Below are positions 8,606 to 18,686 of a stretch of 64,000 nucleotides of DNA, one piece after another. Each line of letters starts with the position of its first letter. Within the stretch, counting starts at the first letter, position 1. The stretch covers positions 62,001 to 126,000 of the forward strand of contig NZ_JANHOH010000002.1 in assembly GCF_024498135.1 (NCBI RefSeq), given 5' to 3'. Position numbers and translations under genes: made by a program. The notes beneath the pieces are model-generated. The model did no database searches. It was not told the origin of the DNA and saw only the letters and a program-made list of their open reading frames with translations. Origin of the DNA: Mucilaginibacter aquariorum (lineage in GTDB: Bacteria; Bacteroidota; Bacteroidia; Sphingobacteriales; Sphingobacteriaceae).

Positions 8606-9505
8606 TTATTTTTTGTGCGACTTTTTATATTTTGATGGCGATACACCCATAATCAGCCGGAACAGCCTGGAGAAATAAAACTGGTCCTCAAAACCAAGTT
8701 CGGTGCAGATTTCCTTGATATTTCTATCAGAAAAATACAGGTATTGACAGGATTTTTGAATTTTTAATTGATTAAAATAGTTAATGGGGGAAGAGCCGGT
8801 TTTGTTTTTAAAAGACCTGGAGTAATGAGATACAGACAGGTTTTGCTGTTTTGATAGCTCATCAATAGTTAGGTTTTTATGGATGTTCTTTTTCATAAAC
8901 AAGATGGAATTGCTTATGGAGTCGGTACTGTATATAGCCGGGTTAGCCTCTTTATAATATATAAGCGACGATATAAAATGCAGCAGGCTAAAGTTCATTA
9001 CCTCCATTTCTTTTTCGTTAAAGCTGTGTTCCAATATCGAATAGATCTGCTCAAATAGCTTGATCCGGTTTTCGTCGTAAGGTATTTGCTGTATCATAGG
9101 TACGCCATCCTGCAAATAACGGTCATAAACTTTGTCAGATATATCGCCGGTAAAATGTACCCAATAAATGCTCCATGGGTTGTCGCTATCGCTGTTGTAA
9201 CTATGCGGTGCATATTTAGGGATAATGTAATACGTATTGGGTATCAGATTGTGCGTGGTGTTGTTTAAATGGATCTTACCACTGCCCTCTACACAGTATA
9301 TCATTATAAACTCGTTGCTTCCTGTTTTTCTTTCGCGGCCATGGTTGGCCGCATTTGGATAATGGCCTATCGCCGTTAAGTAAAAGTTCTTAATTAATGG
9401 GTTGATAATTATTTTGCGTTTAATGTTAGGAGGCAATACAATCATCCGCTGGCCTATAAAGCCTTCTTTTACCCACAATTTTTGCCCGTTTACTTTATTA
9501 TCCAT
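8606..9505 (-). CDS. AraC-family transcriptional regulator of the adjacent sugar locus
   Basis: This 299-residue protein has an N-terminal cupin-like ligand domain (residues about 40-150, with EFIMIYCVEGSGKIHL and YYIIPKYAPHSY). A C-terminal pair of helix-turn-helix motifs (residues about 195-295) ends in the AraC signature: NIKEICTELGFEDQFYFSRLFRLIMGVSPSKYK-type. It faces away from the SusC gene across 368 bp. In Bacteroidota such regulators commonly control the divergent glycan locus. That, with the alpha-galactosidase and mutarotase nearby, suggests galactose or a galactoside as effector; this is inference. Confidence 0.92.
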   Translation of the reverse strand: MDNKVNGQKLWVKEGFIGQRMIVLPPNIKRKIIINPLIKNFYLTAIGHYPNAANHGRERKTGSNEFIMIYCVEGSGKIHLNNTTHNLIPNTYYIIPKYAPHSYNSDSDNPWSIYWVHFTGDISDKVYDRYLQDGVPMIQQIPYDENRIKLFEQIYSILEHSFNEKEMEVMNFSLLHFISSLIYYKEANPAIYSTDSISNSILFMKKNIHKNLTIDELSKQQNLSVSHYSRSFKNKTGSSPINYFNQLKIQKSCQYLYFSDRNIKEICTELGFEDQFYFSRLFRLIMGVSPSKYKKSHKK

Positions 9506-9873
9506 TAAAAAATTTGTTAAAGATCATTTGGTTTATAAAGGCCTGGTAAACGCTATTTACAGCATGCCAATACTAACTTACACACAAAGATGATGATTAT
9601 TTAAAAAAGGCAAGATAATCCATTCTTTTGCAATATTAATCCATTTCTTTCCGTGTCTTTTCAATCTAAGTTTACCATACCAATTTATACAACCAATTAA
9701 TTTAAAATGAAAAGATCTGAACCTTCACACCAGGTTTATGCTGTGCATGAACTGCCGTACAATTTGTGCCTCTACAAAATCTCCGTATTACGATCAGGGT
9801 AATTAGCTTAAACAGTTCCGGGCAAATGATATTGCCATGTGCTTGATTAAAAACTAATTATTAAACAGAAAAT
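9506..9873. other. Divergent promoter region between AraC and SusC genes
   Basis: This 368-bp A/T-rich gap should hold both the AraC promoter and the regulated susC promoter. I could not fix the operators. It also contains a short open frame (see 9707-9802). Confidence 0.5.
9707..9802 (+). CDS. Possible 31-residue leader peptide upstream of susC
   Basis: ATG at 9707 opens a 32-codon frame ending TAA at 9802, encoding MKRSEPSHQVYAVHELPYN followed by 12 more residues. The upstream sequence AATTAATTTAAA is the A/T-rich type that precedes real starts here. It lies 71 bp before the SusC start. It has no family resemblance, no signal peptide and only modest length, so it may be chance. If real it could act as a translated leader. 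Confidence 0.25.
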   Translation: MKRSEPSHQVYAVHELPYNLCLYKISVLRSG

Positions 9874-12800
9874 ATGAAGAAAATTTACAAATTCAATAAA
9901 TTCATTTGGGTGTTGAAAGTATTGTTGTGTTGGCTATTTGTTACGGCAGGCAGCAATGCTTTCTCGCAAACGGCGCCCAAAATAACCATTACCGGTATTG
10001 TTGCCGATACAGCCAATATAAAGCTGCCGGGGGTAAACGTTACGGTAGATGGCAATAATAAGATTGGTACAGTTACAGATGTAAACGGTCGTTTTATTCT
10101 GGATGTACCCGAGGGGGCTATCGTTAGGTTCTCGTTTGTGGGCTTTAAACCACAGGTTGTAACCGCCACCCTGCAAAACAAGCTGTTTACAATAATCCTG
10201 AAGGATGAAAGCCGGTCGATGGATGAGGTTGTGGTGACTGCATTTGGGCGAAAAGAGCGCAAAGAAGCTGTTGTAGGCTCGGTAACCAGCGTTCGCCCTG
10301 CCGACTTGAAGATCCCCGCTAGTAATTTAACCAATGCGTTAATAGGGCAAATTGCCGGTGTTACCGGTTTCCAAACAAGCGGGCAGCCGGGTCAGGATAA
10401 TGCAAAGTTTTTTATCCGCGGTGTAACAACCTTTGGCTACAAACGTGATCCGCTGATATTAATTGATAACGTTGAACTTTCAACATCAGACCTTGCAAGG
10501 CTGCAGGTAGATGATATAGCAAGCTTTTCGATATTAAAAGATGCCAGTGCCACAGCATTATACGGGGCGAGGGGTGCAAACGGTGTTATACTGGTAAGTA
10601 CCAAAGAGGGTAAAGAAGGGAAAACCAAGATCAATTTCCGCTCGGAGTATTCTACTTCAGAATCAAACCACACACTTGACCTTGCCGACCCTATAACTTA
10701 CATGAACCTGTATAACGAGGCAACGCTAACGCGTAACCCAAAGCTTCCGTTGCCTTTTCCGCAAAGTAAGATCAATAATACACTGGCAGCTATAAACGGC
10801 GAGCCCGGGAGCAACGAATATGTGTATCCGGCGGTAGACTGGCTTAAACTATTGTTTAAGAAAAGGGCTACTACCCAGCGCAATAACTTAAATATTAGCG
10901 GTGGTAACGCGGTTACCAAGTATTACGTGGCAGGTTCGTATAATATTGATAACGGGGTGCTGAACCAGGATATCCGCAATAACAATGATAACAATGTTAA
11001 ATTCAGGAACTATCAGTTGCGTACCAACGTAAATATAAACCTTACCAAATCCACCGAGCTTATTGTAAGGTTATCCGGGAATTTTAGCGAGTATAACGGC
11101 CCCATTACAATAGACGGCTCCTTTGCATCCGACTTATATAACGTGGCTTTACATACCAGCCCGGTTTTGTTCCCGGCATATTTCCCTGCCGACGCCGCTA
11201 ATGCCAATACACAACATATTTTGTTTGGTAACGCGGGCATAGCTTCGGGTTCATCTACCAACAATATACAATACAATAATCCATATGCGGCTTTATTAAG
11301 GGGGCATAAAAACTCATCCGAATCAAGAATGTCGGCTCAGTTTGAGGTGAACCAAAATTTTGGATTTATTACCGAGGGGCTAAAATTCCGAGGATTGTTT
11401 AATACCAACAGGTATTCTTATTTTGATTCGCAACTGGCATATTCTCCATTCTATTATAACGCCAGCTCGTATAATAAAGAAACCAACCAATATACTTTAG
11501 AGTGGCTTAACCCGCAGCCTACGGGTAATAACGTAGCGCAGGAGTATCTTACCTATTCAAAGAATGAGCCTAACGCAAATACGTTTTTATATCTGCAAGG
11601 CGCTTTAGATTATGCCAAGCAATTTGGAAACAACAGTATCAGCGCTACTTTAATAGGTACCTCCCAGCAAACCATCTATTCGAGCGCTAAAGACCCTAAG
11701 TTGAATATGGTTACTTTACAGTACTCGCTACCATACCGTAACTTAGGATTGGCAGGCAGGTTAACTTATTCTTATAAAAGCCGCTATTATATAGAGGGTA
11801 ACTTTGGTTATAACGGATCCGAGCGTTTTTCAGCTGATCACAGGTATGGCTTTTTTCCAACCATAGGTGCATCGTGGGTAGTATCTAACGAGTCGTTTTG
11901 GGCGCCTGGCATTATCGATCGCTTAAAAATAAGGGCCAGCCACGGGTTGGTTGGTAACGATGCTATTGGTCAGCAAAGGTTCTTCTACCAGTCTGATGTT
12001 AAATTTAACCAGGGCAACAACTACGCCCAGTTTGGTATCAATAACCAGTACGAGCGTAAGGGCTTGTACATAAATAATTATGCTAACCCCGATGTAACCT
12101 GGGAAACATCAAGGCAAACCAATTTGGCCCTTGAGGTTACCTTGTTTAAAAACCTAAACATTATTGCCGAAATATATAAAAACCACCGCTACGATATTTT
12201 ACAGGAAAGGATCAATATCCCATCGAGCGAGGGTTTGGAAGTAAAACCAAGCGCTAACCTGGGGATAGTAGATTCAAAAGGGCTTGATCTTTCGATGGAT
12301 TATAAGCAAACTTTCAGCAATGGTTTATGGGCGCAGTTACGATCTAACTTTACCTACACCACTAATAAATACAATTATATAGAGGAGCCCGATTATAAAG
12401 AACAGTGGCGCCACTTTATAGGCCAGCCCGTTAACCGTGGCTACGGCTACATTGCCGAAAGGTTATTTGTAGATGATAAGGAAGCGCAAAATTCGCCAAC
12501 GCAGATCTTTGGAAACGGTGCACGCCCACAAGGTGGTGATATTAAATACCGCGATTTAAACGCGGACGGAAAGATCGACTTTTTAGACCAGGCATTTATT
12601 GGCTACCCAACAGTGCCAGAGGTGGTTTACGGCTTTGGTTTTTCTACAGGGTACAAAGGGTTTGATGTTTCTGCCTTTTTTCAGGGGCAGGCAAGGGTTT
12701 CGTTCTTTGTTGACCCAACAAGGGTAAGCCCTTTTATACCCAGCCCGGATGCATATGTGTATGGCAATACCCAGGTCTTAAAGGAATTCGCGGACAATCA

Positions 12801-13122
12801 CTGGTCCGAAGAAAACCAGAACCTGTACGCCTTATATCCACGTTTGGGCACAAATACAACGGTAATAGCAAATAACCTGCAACCCAGCACCTGGTGGTTG
12901 CGCGATGGCAGCTACCTGCGCCTAAAATCGGTAGAGATAGGGTACACTCTGCCGCTGCGTATTTCAAAATCATTAAGGCTAACCAACTGCAGGATCTATT
13001 TTAACGGCCTTAATTTACTTACCTGGAGTCCCTTCAAAATGTGGGATCCCGAACTGGGAGGCAATGGCTTTGCCTATCCCATTCAAAAGGTGTTTAATGT
13101 TGGCCTTAACGTGAGTTTGTAA
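9874..13122 (+). CDS. SusC/RagA-type TonB-linked outer-membrane glycan transporter
   Basis: This 1082-residue protein has a signal peptide (residues 1 to about 31, ending NAFSQT). A carboxypeptidase-regulatory-like beta domain follows (ITGIVADTANIKLPGVNV, residues about 37-115), then a plug domain with the SusC signatures FIRGVTTFG and SILKDASATALYGARGANGVILV. A large C-terminal barrel completes it. Such proteins import glycan fragments across the outer membrane using TonB energy, capped by a SusD lipoprotein. The SusD gene follows 23 bp later. The plug lacks the N-terminal STN domain, so signalling through an ECF sigma is not expected; the AraC regulator is the likely control. Confidence 0.97.
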   Translation: MKKIYKFNKFIWVLKVLLCWLFVTAGSNAFSQTAPKITITGIVADTANIKLPGVNVTVDGNNKIGTVTDVNGRFILDVPEGAIVRFSFVGFKPQVVTATLQNKLFTIILKDESRSMDEVVVTAFGRKERKEAVVGSVTSVRPADLKIPASNLTNALIGQIAGVTGFQTSGQPGQDNAKFFIRGVTTFGYKRDPLILIDNVELSTSDLARLQVDDIASFSILKDASATALYGARGANGVILVSTKEGKEGKTKINFRSEYSTSESNHTLDLADPITYMNLYNEATLTRNPKLPLPFPQSKINNTLAAINGEPGSNEYVYPAVDWLKLLFKKRATTQRNNLNISGGNAVTKYYVAGSYNIDNGVLNQDIRNNNDNNVKFRNYQLRTNVNINLTKSTELIVRLSGNFSEYNGPITIDGSFASDLYNVALHTSPVLFPAYFPADAANANTQHILFGNAGIASGSSTNNIQYNNPYAALLRGHKNSSESRMSAQFEVNQNFGFITEGLKFRGLFNTNRYSYFDSQLAYSPFYYNASSYNKETNQYTLEWLNPQPTGNNVAQEYLTYSKNEPNANTFLYLQGALDYAKQFGNNSISATLIGTSQQTIYSSAKDPKLNMVTLQYSLPYRNLGLAGRLTYSYKSRYYIEGNFGYNGSERFSADHRYGFFPTIGASWVVSNESFWAPGIIDRLKIRASHGLVGNDAIGQQRFFYQSDVKFNQGNNYAQFGINNQYERKGLYINNYANPDVTWETSRQTNLALEVTLFKNLNIIAEIYKNHRYDILQERINIPSSEGLEVKPSANLGIVDSKGLDLSMDYKQTFSNGLWAQLRSNFTYTTNKYNYIEEPDYKEQWRHFIGQPVNRGYGYIAERLFVDDKEAQNSPTQIFGNGARPQGGDIKYRDLNADGKIDFLDQAFIGYPTVPEVVYGFGFSTGYKGFDVSAFFQGQARVSFFVDPTRVSPFIPSPDAYVYGNTQVLKEFADNHWSEENQNLYALYPRLGTNTTVIANNLQPSTWWLRDGSYLRLKSVEIGYTLPLRISKSLRLTNCRIYFNGLNLLTWSPFKMWDPELGGNGFAYPIQKVFNVGLNVSL

Positions 13123-13145
13123 TAATACCAGATAATAAAAAGACG

Positions 13146-15056
13146 ATGAGAATATTATATAGAACAATTTGCTTATCCGTACTATGTATGTTAAGCATAT
13201 CATGTAAAAAATACCTCGATGTAACACCTGATAACGTAGGCACAATTGATTATGCTTTCAGGAACCGTAACGAGGCCGAAAACTTTCTGTTCACCTGTTA
13301 CTCAACCATGCAGCAAATGTATGAGGTTACGGGTAACGCAGGGTTTACAGGATCGGCAGAAATTGTTTACCCGAATGATCTGAACGACCATCCGATAAAC
13401 GAATCTGGCTTTAATCTGCTAAGAGGCACCCAAAATACAGCTTCGCCGGCCCTTAATTTCTGGGATGGCGAAAACAATGGCATAGCGCTTTTTAATGCCT
13501 TAAGAAGGTGTAATACCATGCTCGAAAACATTGATAAGCCTATTGACCTTAGCGCTACCGAAAAAAAGAGATGGATAGCCGAGGTGAAGTTTTTGAAAGC
13601 CTATTATCATTATTACCTGATACGGATGTATGGCCCAATGTTATTAATTAAAGAGAACCTGCCCATTAGTGCATCGGCAGAAGAGGTGAAACGTAAAAGA
13701 AGCTCTACAGATGAAGGTTTTGATTATGTGATTTCGCTAATGGACGAGGCCATACCCGATCTGCCCCCGGTTATTCAAAACCAGGCTAAGGAGTTGGGTA
13801 GGGTAACCAAGTTGATAGCACTATCTGTAAAAGCCGAAATATTGGCTACCGCGGCAAGCCCCTTATTTAATGGCAACCCTGATTATGCAGGATATACAGA
13901 TAACGAAGGCAAAGCGCTTTTCTCTACTACCTACGATCCTAATAAATGGAAAAAAGCTGCCGATGCCTGTAAAGAAGCTATAACCGAAGCCGAAGCGCAG
14001 GGTTTAAAATTATATACTTTTTCGCCGCCTGCCAACCTGAGCAACATATCAGACCAGCTTAAAAATGTATTAACTATACAGGCAACTGTTACCGATAAGT
14101 GGGAAACTAACCCCGAGCTGATCTGGGCTTTTAATTACAATTTCCGTTATCAGGGGTATACCATCCCAAGGCTAACTTCAAAAGCAGTAGCTATCTCGTC
14201 TTCTTATCCGTCAACATTCGCGGTGCCAATTGGTACAGCCGAGCTATTTTATACAAAAAATGGTGTTCCCATTAATGAAGATAAAACCTGGGATTATGCA
14301 AACCGTAATACCGTACAAACCGGCGACGACGAAAATAAGTACTATATAAAAAACGGCTATCAAACCGCTAAAACCAACTTTGCTCGTGAAACAAGGTTCT
14401 ATGCCGATCTGGGTTTCGACGGTGGCGTTTGGTTTGGTAACGGTGTGCTCGATCAAAATAACCCATTATATGTGCAGGCGCGTGGTAATACAGCGCTGGC
14501 CGGGCCTAAAAGCCTTACTTCAACAAACATTACCGGTTACTGGCCTAAAAAACTGGCTAACTACCTTTCTATTTACGACGAAAGTTTCCAGTCGATAGAT
14601 TATCATTTGCCTGTGATACGCCTTGCCGGTTTATATCTTTTATATGCCGAAACCTTAAATGAGGTGAACGGGCCAACTGCCGAAGTTTATAGTTACATAG
14701 ATAAAGTGAGAACAAGGGCCGGTTTACAGGGCGTGCTTGATTCATGGAATAATTTTTCAAAAACCCCTGGTAAGGCTTCAAGCAAGGAAGGCTTGCGCCT
14801 GATAATTCACCAGGAAAGAAGAATTGAGCTTTGTTTTGAAGGCCAAAGCGGCTGGGACCTTCGCCGTTGGAAAGAACTGCAGGAGGTGTTAAGCAAACCC
14901 GTGCAAGGCTGGAATATTTATGAAACCAACCCGGTTAATTATTACAGGCCTCAAACTCTTTTTGTGCCATTATTTGGTATAAAAGATTACCTGTGGCCTA
15001 TAAAGACCAACGACATTATCGTAAATAATAACCTTAGCCAAAATCCATATTGGTAG
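13146..15056 (+). CDS. SusD/RagB-type glycan-binding surface lipoprotein
   Basis: This 636-residue lipoprotein has a lipobox around residue 20 (MLSISCKKYLD). It shows SusD hallmarks: an alpha-helical N-terminal part (FLKAYYHYYLIRMYGP, the conserved TPR-like region) and the C-terminal RagB segment with ERRIELCFEGQSGWDLRRWKE. SusD proteins bind the glycan and act as a lid on SusC. It is somewhat longer than the usual 500-580 residues. It is co-transcribed with SusC and followed by two further surface lipoproteins. The bound sugar is inferred from neighbouring enzymes only. Confidence 0.96.
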   Translation: MRILYRTICLSVLCMLSISCKKYLDVTPDNVGTIDYAFRNRNEAENFLFTCYSTMQQMYEVTGNAGFTGSAEIVYPNDLNDHPINESGFNLLRGTQNTASPALNFWDGENNGIALFNALRRCNTMLENIDKPIDLSATEKKRWIAEVKFLKAYYHYYLIRMYGPMLLIKENLPISASAEEVKRKRSSTDEGFDYVISLMDEAIPDLPPVIQNQAKELGRVTKLIALSVKAEILATAASPLFNGNPDYAGYTDNEGKALFSTTYDPNKWKKAADACKEAITEAEAQGLKLYTFSPPANLSNISDQLKNVLTIQATVTDKWETNPELIWAFNYNFRYQGYTIPRLTSKAVAISSSYPSTFAVPIGTAELFYTKNGVPINEDKTWDYANRNTVQTGDDENKYYIKNGYQTAKTNFARETRFYADLGFDGGVWFGNGVLDQNNPLYVQARGNTALAGPKSLTSTNITGYWPKKLANYLSIYDESFQSIDYHLPVIRLAGLYLLYAETLNEVNGPTAEVYSYIDKVRTRAGLQGVLDSWNNFSKTPGKASSKEGLRLIIHQERRIELCFEGQSGWDLRRWKELQEVLSKPVQGWNIYETNPVNYYRPQTLFVPLFGIKDYLWPIKTNDIIVNNNLSQNPYW

Positions 15057-15111
15057 CACCGGGTGATTCTTATAAAAGCATTTAATGATTAATATATTCA
15101 AAATATACATT

Positions 15112-16347
15112 ATGAAAAAAATTGATAACCGTAAACGCCTTGCATGGTATATGCTGGCCCCGGTTTTGATAATGGCTCTTTTTTCGGCATGCAAAAAGCA
15201 GGAATCGAACATAGAGGTGGTATCTAACGATAAAACAAAACCCGGTGTTGTTACCGATGTTAAGGTGAAGAACTTTAACGGTGGGGCTTATATAACCTAT
15301 AAGCTGCCATCATCGGCAAACCTGTTATATGTACTGGCCGATTATAAAATAAACGACAAAAAATCGAGGCAAACAAAAGCCAGTTATTATACCGATACCA
15401 TAATGGTTGATGGCTTTGCGCAAACAAAAGAATATCAGGTTACCCTGTATGCAGTGAGCAGGGCAAATATTAAATCAGACCCGGTAGTGGTAACCGTTCA
15501 CCCAGACCTGCCGGAGTATTTGCTGGTAAACACCGGGCTGGCATTAACACCCGATTTTGGGGGAGTAAACGTATTTGGGCTTAATAAAACCAATGCGCCG
15601 GTTGCTATTCATGTTATATCGCCAAATGCAGTAACAGGTAAGTATGATGAGCAAGAGCCGCAGTATGTAAGCGCCGATACCGTGAATTTTTCGGTACGGG
15701 GTTACGAAGATAAACCCGTAAAGTTTGGTGTATTTACAACAGATAAATACGGCAACTATTCAGATACAGTATTTACTACCTTAACGCCCTACCATGAGGT
15801 GTTGCTTGATAAAAGCAAGTTTTTTGTTTATCACTTAGCAAGCGATAGCGAGATAGGTTATGGCTGGGAGTTCCGTCGTTTCTTTGATGGCAGCACCGAC
15901 GAACCTAATGGATGGCATACCAATCCCGGCGCTTCGCCCACTATACAAGGAACTTTCGGGTTGGGCGTAAAAGCGCAGTTAAGTCGTTTTACATTATGGG
16001 AAAGGGTGAGCGGTGCTTACGGATACGCTAATGCCAAACGTTTTACCGTATGGGGATCAGATAAGGATGCACCACAAGATATCGCCCTGCCAAATAACTC
16101 GACGGCAGGAACCATAGTTGGCGATTGGGTAAACATGGGAAGTTACAACTTCCCCAATCCACCGTCGGGCTTACCGGCAAACCAGGCAAACGCGCAGGAT
16201 ATCAATTTTGTGGCTAATGGTGTCAATTTCAATGTGAACATAGCCGCTCCTCCTGCTAAGTTTATACGCTTTGTTATCAATCAAACCTGGGGTGGGGTGG
16301 ATTATGGTAATACCATGGAGATCTCCTTATATGGCAACCCATTATAG
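15112..16347 (+). CDS. Surface glycan-binding lipoprotein (DUF4959/DUF5126/DUF5000 type)
   Basis: A start at 15112 gives a clear lipoprotein signal (MKKIDNRKRLAWYM to FSACKKQ); an in-frame upstream ATG at 15085 would break this pattern. The 411-residue product resembles the three-part PUL lipoprotein family: two fibronectin-like beta domains (residues about 35-230), then a C-terminal discoidin-like DUF5000 domain. The latter contains GWEFRRFFDGSTDEPNGWHT, LSRFTLWERV, KRFTVWGSD and FIRFVINQTWGG. Such C-terminal domains bind carbohydrate by homology to F5/8-type modules. It follows SusD and precedes a paralogue with the same C-terminal domain. A role in surface glycan capture is inferred from position. 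Confidence 0.85.
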   Translation: MKKIDNRKRLAWYMLAPVLIMALFSACKKQESNIEVVSNDKTKPGVVTDVKVKNFNGGAYITYKLPSSANLLYVLADYKINDKKSRQTKASYYTDTIMVDGFAQTKEYQVTLYAVSRANIKSDPVVVTVHPDLPEYLLVNTGLALTPDFGGVNVFGLNKTNAPVAIHVISPNAVTGKYDEQEPQYVSADTVNFSVRGYEDKPVKFGVFTTDKYGNYSDTVFTTLTPYHEVLLDKSKFFVYHLASDSEIGYGWEFRRFFDGSTDEPNGWHTNPGASPTIQGTFGLGVKAQLSRFTLWERVSGAYGYANAKRFTVWGSDKDAPQDIALPNNSTAGTIVGDWVNMGSYNFPNPPSGLPANQANAQDINFVANGVNFNVNIAAPPAKFIRFVINQTWGGVDYGNTMEISLYGNPL

Positions 16348-16367
16348 TAATTATTAAACAGAAGAAA

Positions 16368-17567
16368 ATGAAAATCAATTATAAAGCTTTAGTACTTATT
16401 GTAATGGTATTGGCAATAGTAGGTTGCCGGAAATACAGCGATGATTACAAAGCCTTTTTAGATAACCGCGAGGTTATTTATCCGGGCCTGGTAACCAATT
16501 CTAATTACAATACAGGTAATTTAAGGGTTCAGTTATTTTGGAACCCAAGCCCCGATCCCAGCATTACCAAATATAGCCTTACCTGGAATAATGGCGCCGA
16601 TTCCATGATCGTTAATGCAACCACGCACGACCCTAAGGATACCATAAAGGTGATCATACCGGGGCTGAAGGAATATGTTTATTCTTTTAAAGTTGTTGCA
16701 TTTGATGCAAGCGGTAACCGTTCTGTAGGGCAGGAAATTAATAACGTAAGGGTTTACGGTCCGGTTTATAAAACCGGCCTGTTAAACCGTTCCTACAATT
16801 TGGTAAACCCGTATGAATTAAACCCCGATGGATCTGTTAAGGTTAATTTTTTGAATGGGGATAGCACTAACCTTTCTACCACGGTAAAATATACAGACAA
16901 TGCTGGGGATATAAAGGAGGTGCATCTTAAAAAACGCGATAATTCAATTATACTGCCAAACTATAAAACAGGTTCACTGATCCAGTATCAATCATACTAT
17001 CTGCCACAGCAAAATTCAATAGACTCATTTGCAGTGGCTACATTTGATGATCTGCCGCTGCTTTGCAATAAATCTTTGTTCGCACCGCTTCGTCTTCCAA
17101 CAGATATAGGATCTGCCTATGGATGGGAATTGCAATATCTTTGGGATAACAACTTAAATGAACCCGGCTTTCACACTCCGGGACAGACATTCCCTTTCTG
17201 GTTCTCGCTGGATATGGGTGCGCAGGCATCACTCACCGGGTTTAAGATCTATCAAAGAATGGGCGGATCGTTATATAATGCAGGTAACGCCAAGAAATTC
17301 GAGGTGTGGGGAAGTAACAGCCCGGCAGGCGATGGGAGCTTTGACAGCTGGGTGAAGATAGGTACTTATACATCAGTAAAACCATCTAACAAGCCTGTTG
17401 GTGAAAACACCCGAGAGGATATTGATTTTGCTGCCGCGGGCGAATACTTTGCTATCCCTGCGGGCGCACCGGCAGTAAGATATATCAGGATAAAGGTTTT
17501 GGATACCTGGAGCGGCAGCGCTTATTTCCATGCCCTTGAACTTAACTTTTACAAACAGAATAAATAA
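16368..17567 (+). CDS. Surface glycan-binding lipoprotein (DUF4998/DUF5000 type)
   Basis: This 399-residue lipoprotein has a lipobox at about residue 20 (AIVGCRKYSDD). Its N-terminal half matches DUF4998-like beta domains (KAFLDNREVIYPGLV, then fibronectin-like SLTWNNGADSMIV). The C-terminal half repeats the discoidin-like domain of the preceding gene: GWELQYLWDNNLNEPGFHT, LTGFKIYQRMGG, KKFEVWGSN, YIRIKVLDTWSG. The shared C-terminal module but different N-terminal domains suggest duplication with domain swapping. It lies 20 bp after its neighbour and ends the SusCD operon before a strong hairpin at 17583-17626. Confidence 0.85.
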   Translation: MKINYKALVLIVMVLAIVGCRKYSDDYKAFLDNREVIYPGLVTNSNYNTGNLRVQLFWNPSPDPSITKYSLTWNNGADSMIVNATTHDPKDTIKVIIPGLKEYVYSFKVVAFDASGNRSVGQEINNVRVYGPVYKTGLLNRSYNLVNPYELNPDGSVKVNFLNGDSTNLSTTVKYTDNAGDIKEVHLKKRDNSIILPNYKTGSLIQYQSYYLPQQNSIDSFAVATFDDLPLLCNKSLFAPLRLPTDIGSAYGWELQYLWDNNLNEPGFHTPGQTFPFWFSLDMGAQASLTGFKIYQRMGGSLYNAGNAKKFEVWGSNSPAGDGSFDSWVKIGTYTSVKPSNKPVGENTREDIDFAAAGEYFAIPAGAPAVRYIRIKVLDTWSGSAYFHALELNFYKQNK

Positions 17568-17582
17568 AATAGAGGTGGGATA

Positions 17583-17626
17583 TTACATGGGATGCCTGCC
17601 GTAAACAGGATAGGCATCCCATGTAA
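17583..17626 (+). terminator. Strong hairpin after the SusCD lipoprotein block
   Basis: TTACATGGGATGCCT (17583-17597) and AGGCATCCCATGTAA (17612-17626) pair perfectly over 15 bp with a 14-base loop. No T-run follows, so it may be a terminator, an mRNA-stabilising end or an attenuator before the mutarotase gene. It would let the binding proteins be expressed at a different level from the enzymes downstream. Confidence 0.65.
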
Positions 17627-17689
17627 TTAGTTTGAGAACAATGCGCTAATTTTAACAATTAGGCAAAGACAAAATAAAACATATTTAAA

Positions 17690-18685
17690 GTGAGTAAAAT
17701 TTCATTCGGAGTTTGGGGGGTAGACGATGGCAGGGTTATTCATCTGTTTAAAATTGAAAATGCTTCCGGGGCGTACGTCGAGCTTACCAATTATGGGGCA
17801 ACGCTGGTTTCGGTTAACGTTCCGGACAGGGATGGTAAAATAGGAAATGTTATCCTGGGCTATCCATCGCTTAGCGGTTACCTTAACGATACCTGTTACA
17901 TCGGCTCAACCATCGGCCGCTTTGCCAACAGGATAGCCAATGCAAAATTTGAACTTGATGGCATCACCTATCAATTAGAAAATAATGATGGTGCAAACAG
18001 CAATCATTCCGGCTCATCCGGCTTTAATTATAAGGTGTTTGGTTATATCATTACCGGCGATGAACTAATTTTTGATATCCTAAGCGAGGATGGAGATGGT
18101 GGTTTCCCCGGCAATCTAAATCTGAAAGTAAGCTATAAATGGACGGAAGAAAATGAACTGCTGATAACCTATTATGCGGTTACCGACAAAACTACCGTTG
18201 CTAATTTTACAAACCATTCATACTTCAACCTAAACCCAAAAGCGGGCAATATCCTTAACCATGAGCTTACCATACATGCCGATAATATACTAAAGGCTGG
18301 CGCAGATCATATCCCCACCGGGTTAATTGCCCCGGCCGGTAATTTAGCGTTCGATAAGCAAAAGGTGCATAACGGAATTAACACCTGTTACGTGCTTAAC
18401 CTGCAAGCAGAGCAAGCCCCGGCTTGTATTTTATCCGAAGAAACATCGGGCAGGGTGATGACAGTTTTTACCACTTACCCCGGCGTTATGTTATATACCG
18501 GCGATTATTTAAATAGTAACACACATGGCAACAATGGCAAAGCACACCAACCATTTGATGGCCTTTGCCTGGAATGCCAGTTTTTCCCCGATAGTCCAAA
18601 TCATCCGCATTTCCCGTCGACAGTTTTAAATCCCGGCGAAACCTATCAGCATAACATCACCTATAAATTTAGTACCACAGTTTAA
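17690..18685 (+). CDS. galM: Galactose mutarotase (aldose 1-epimerase)
   Basis: This 331-residue protein interconverts alpha and beta anomers of galactose and other aldoses. It shows GalM signatures: GATLVSVNVPDRDGK, GRFANRIANA, NHSGSSGFNYKVFG, catalytic His in FTNHSYFNL, and catalytic Glu in LCLECQFFPDSPNHPHFP. There is no signal peptide, so it is cytoplasmic. The frame begins at GTG 17690, and an A/T-rich leader precedes it. It sits between the surface lipoproteins and the GH97 gene, which it nearly abuts (1 bp gap). Mutarotase here fits galactose release by the neighbouring enzyme. Confidence 0.95.
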   Translation: MSKISFGVWGVDDGRVIHLFKIENASGAYVELTNYGATLVSVNVPDRDGKIGNVILGYPSLSGYLNDTCYIGSTIGRFANRIANAKFELDGITYQLENNDGANSNHSGSSGFNYKVFGYIITGDELIFDILSEDGDGGFPGNLNLKVSYKWTEENELLITYYAVTDKTTVANFTNHSYFNLNPKAGNILNHELTIHADNILKAGADHIPTGLIAPAGNLAFDKQKVHNGINTCYVLNLQAEQAPACILSEETSGRVMTVFTTYPGVMLYTGDYLNSNTHGNNGKAHQPFDGLCLECQFFPDSPNHPHFPSTVLNPGETYQHNITYKFSTTV

Positions 18686-18686
18686 C

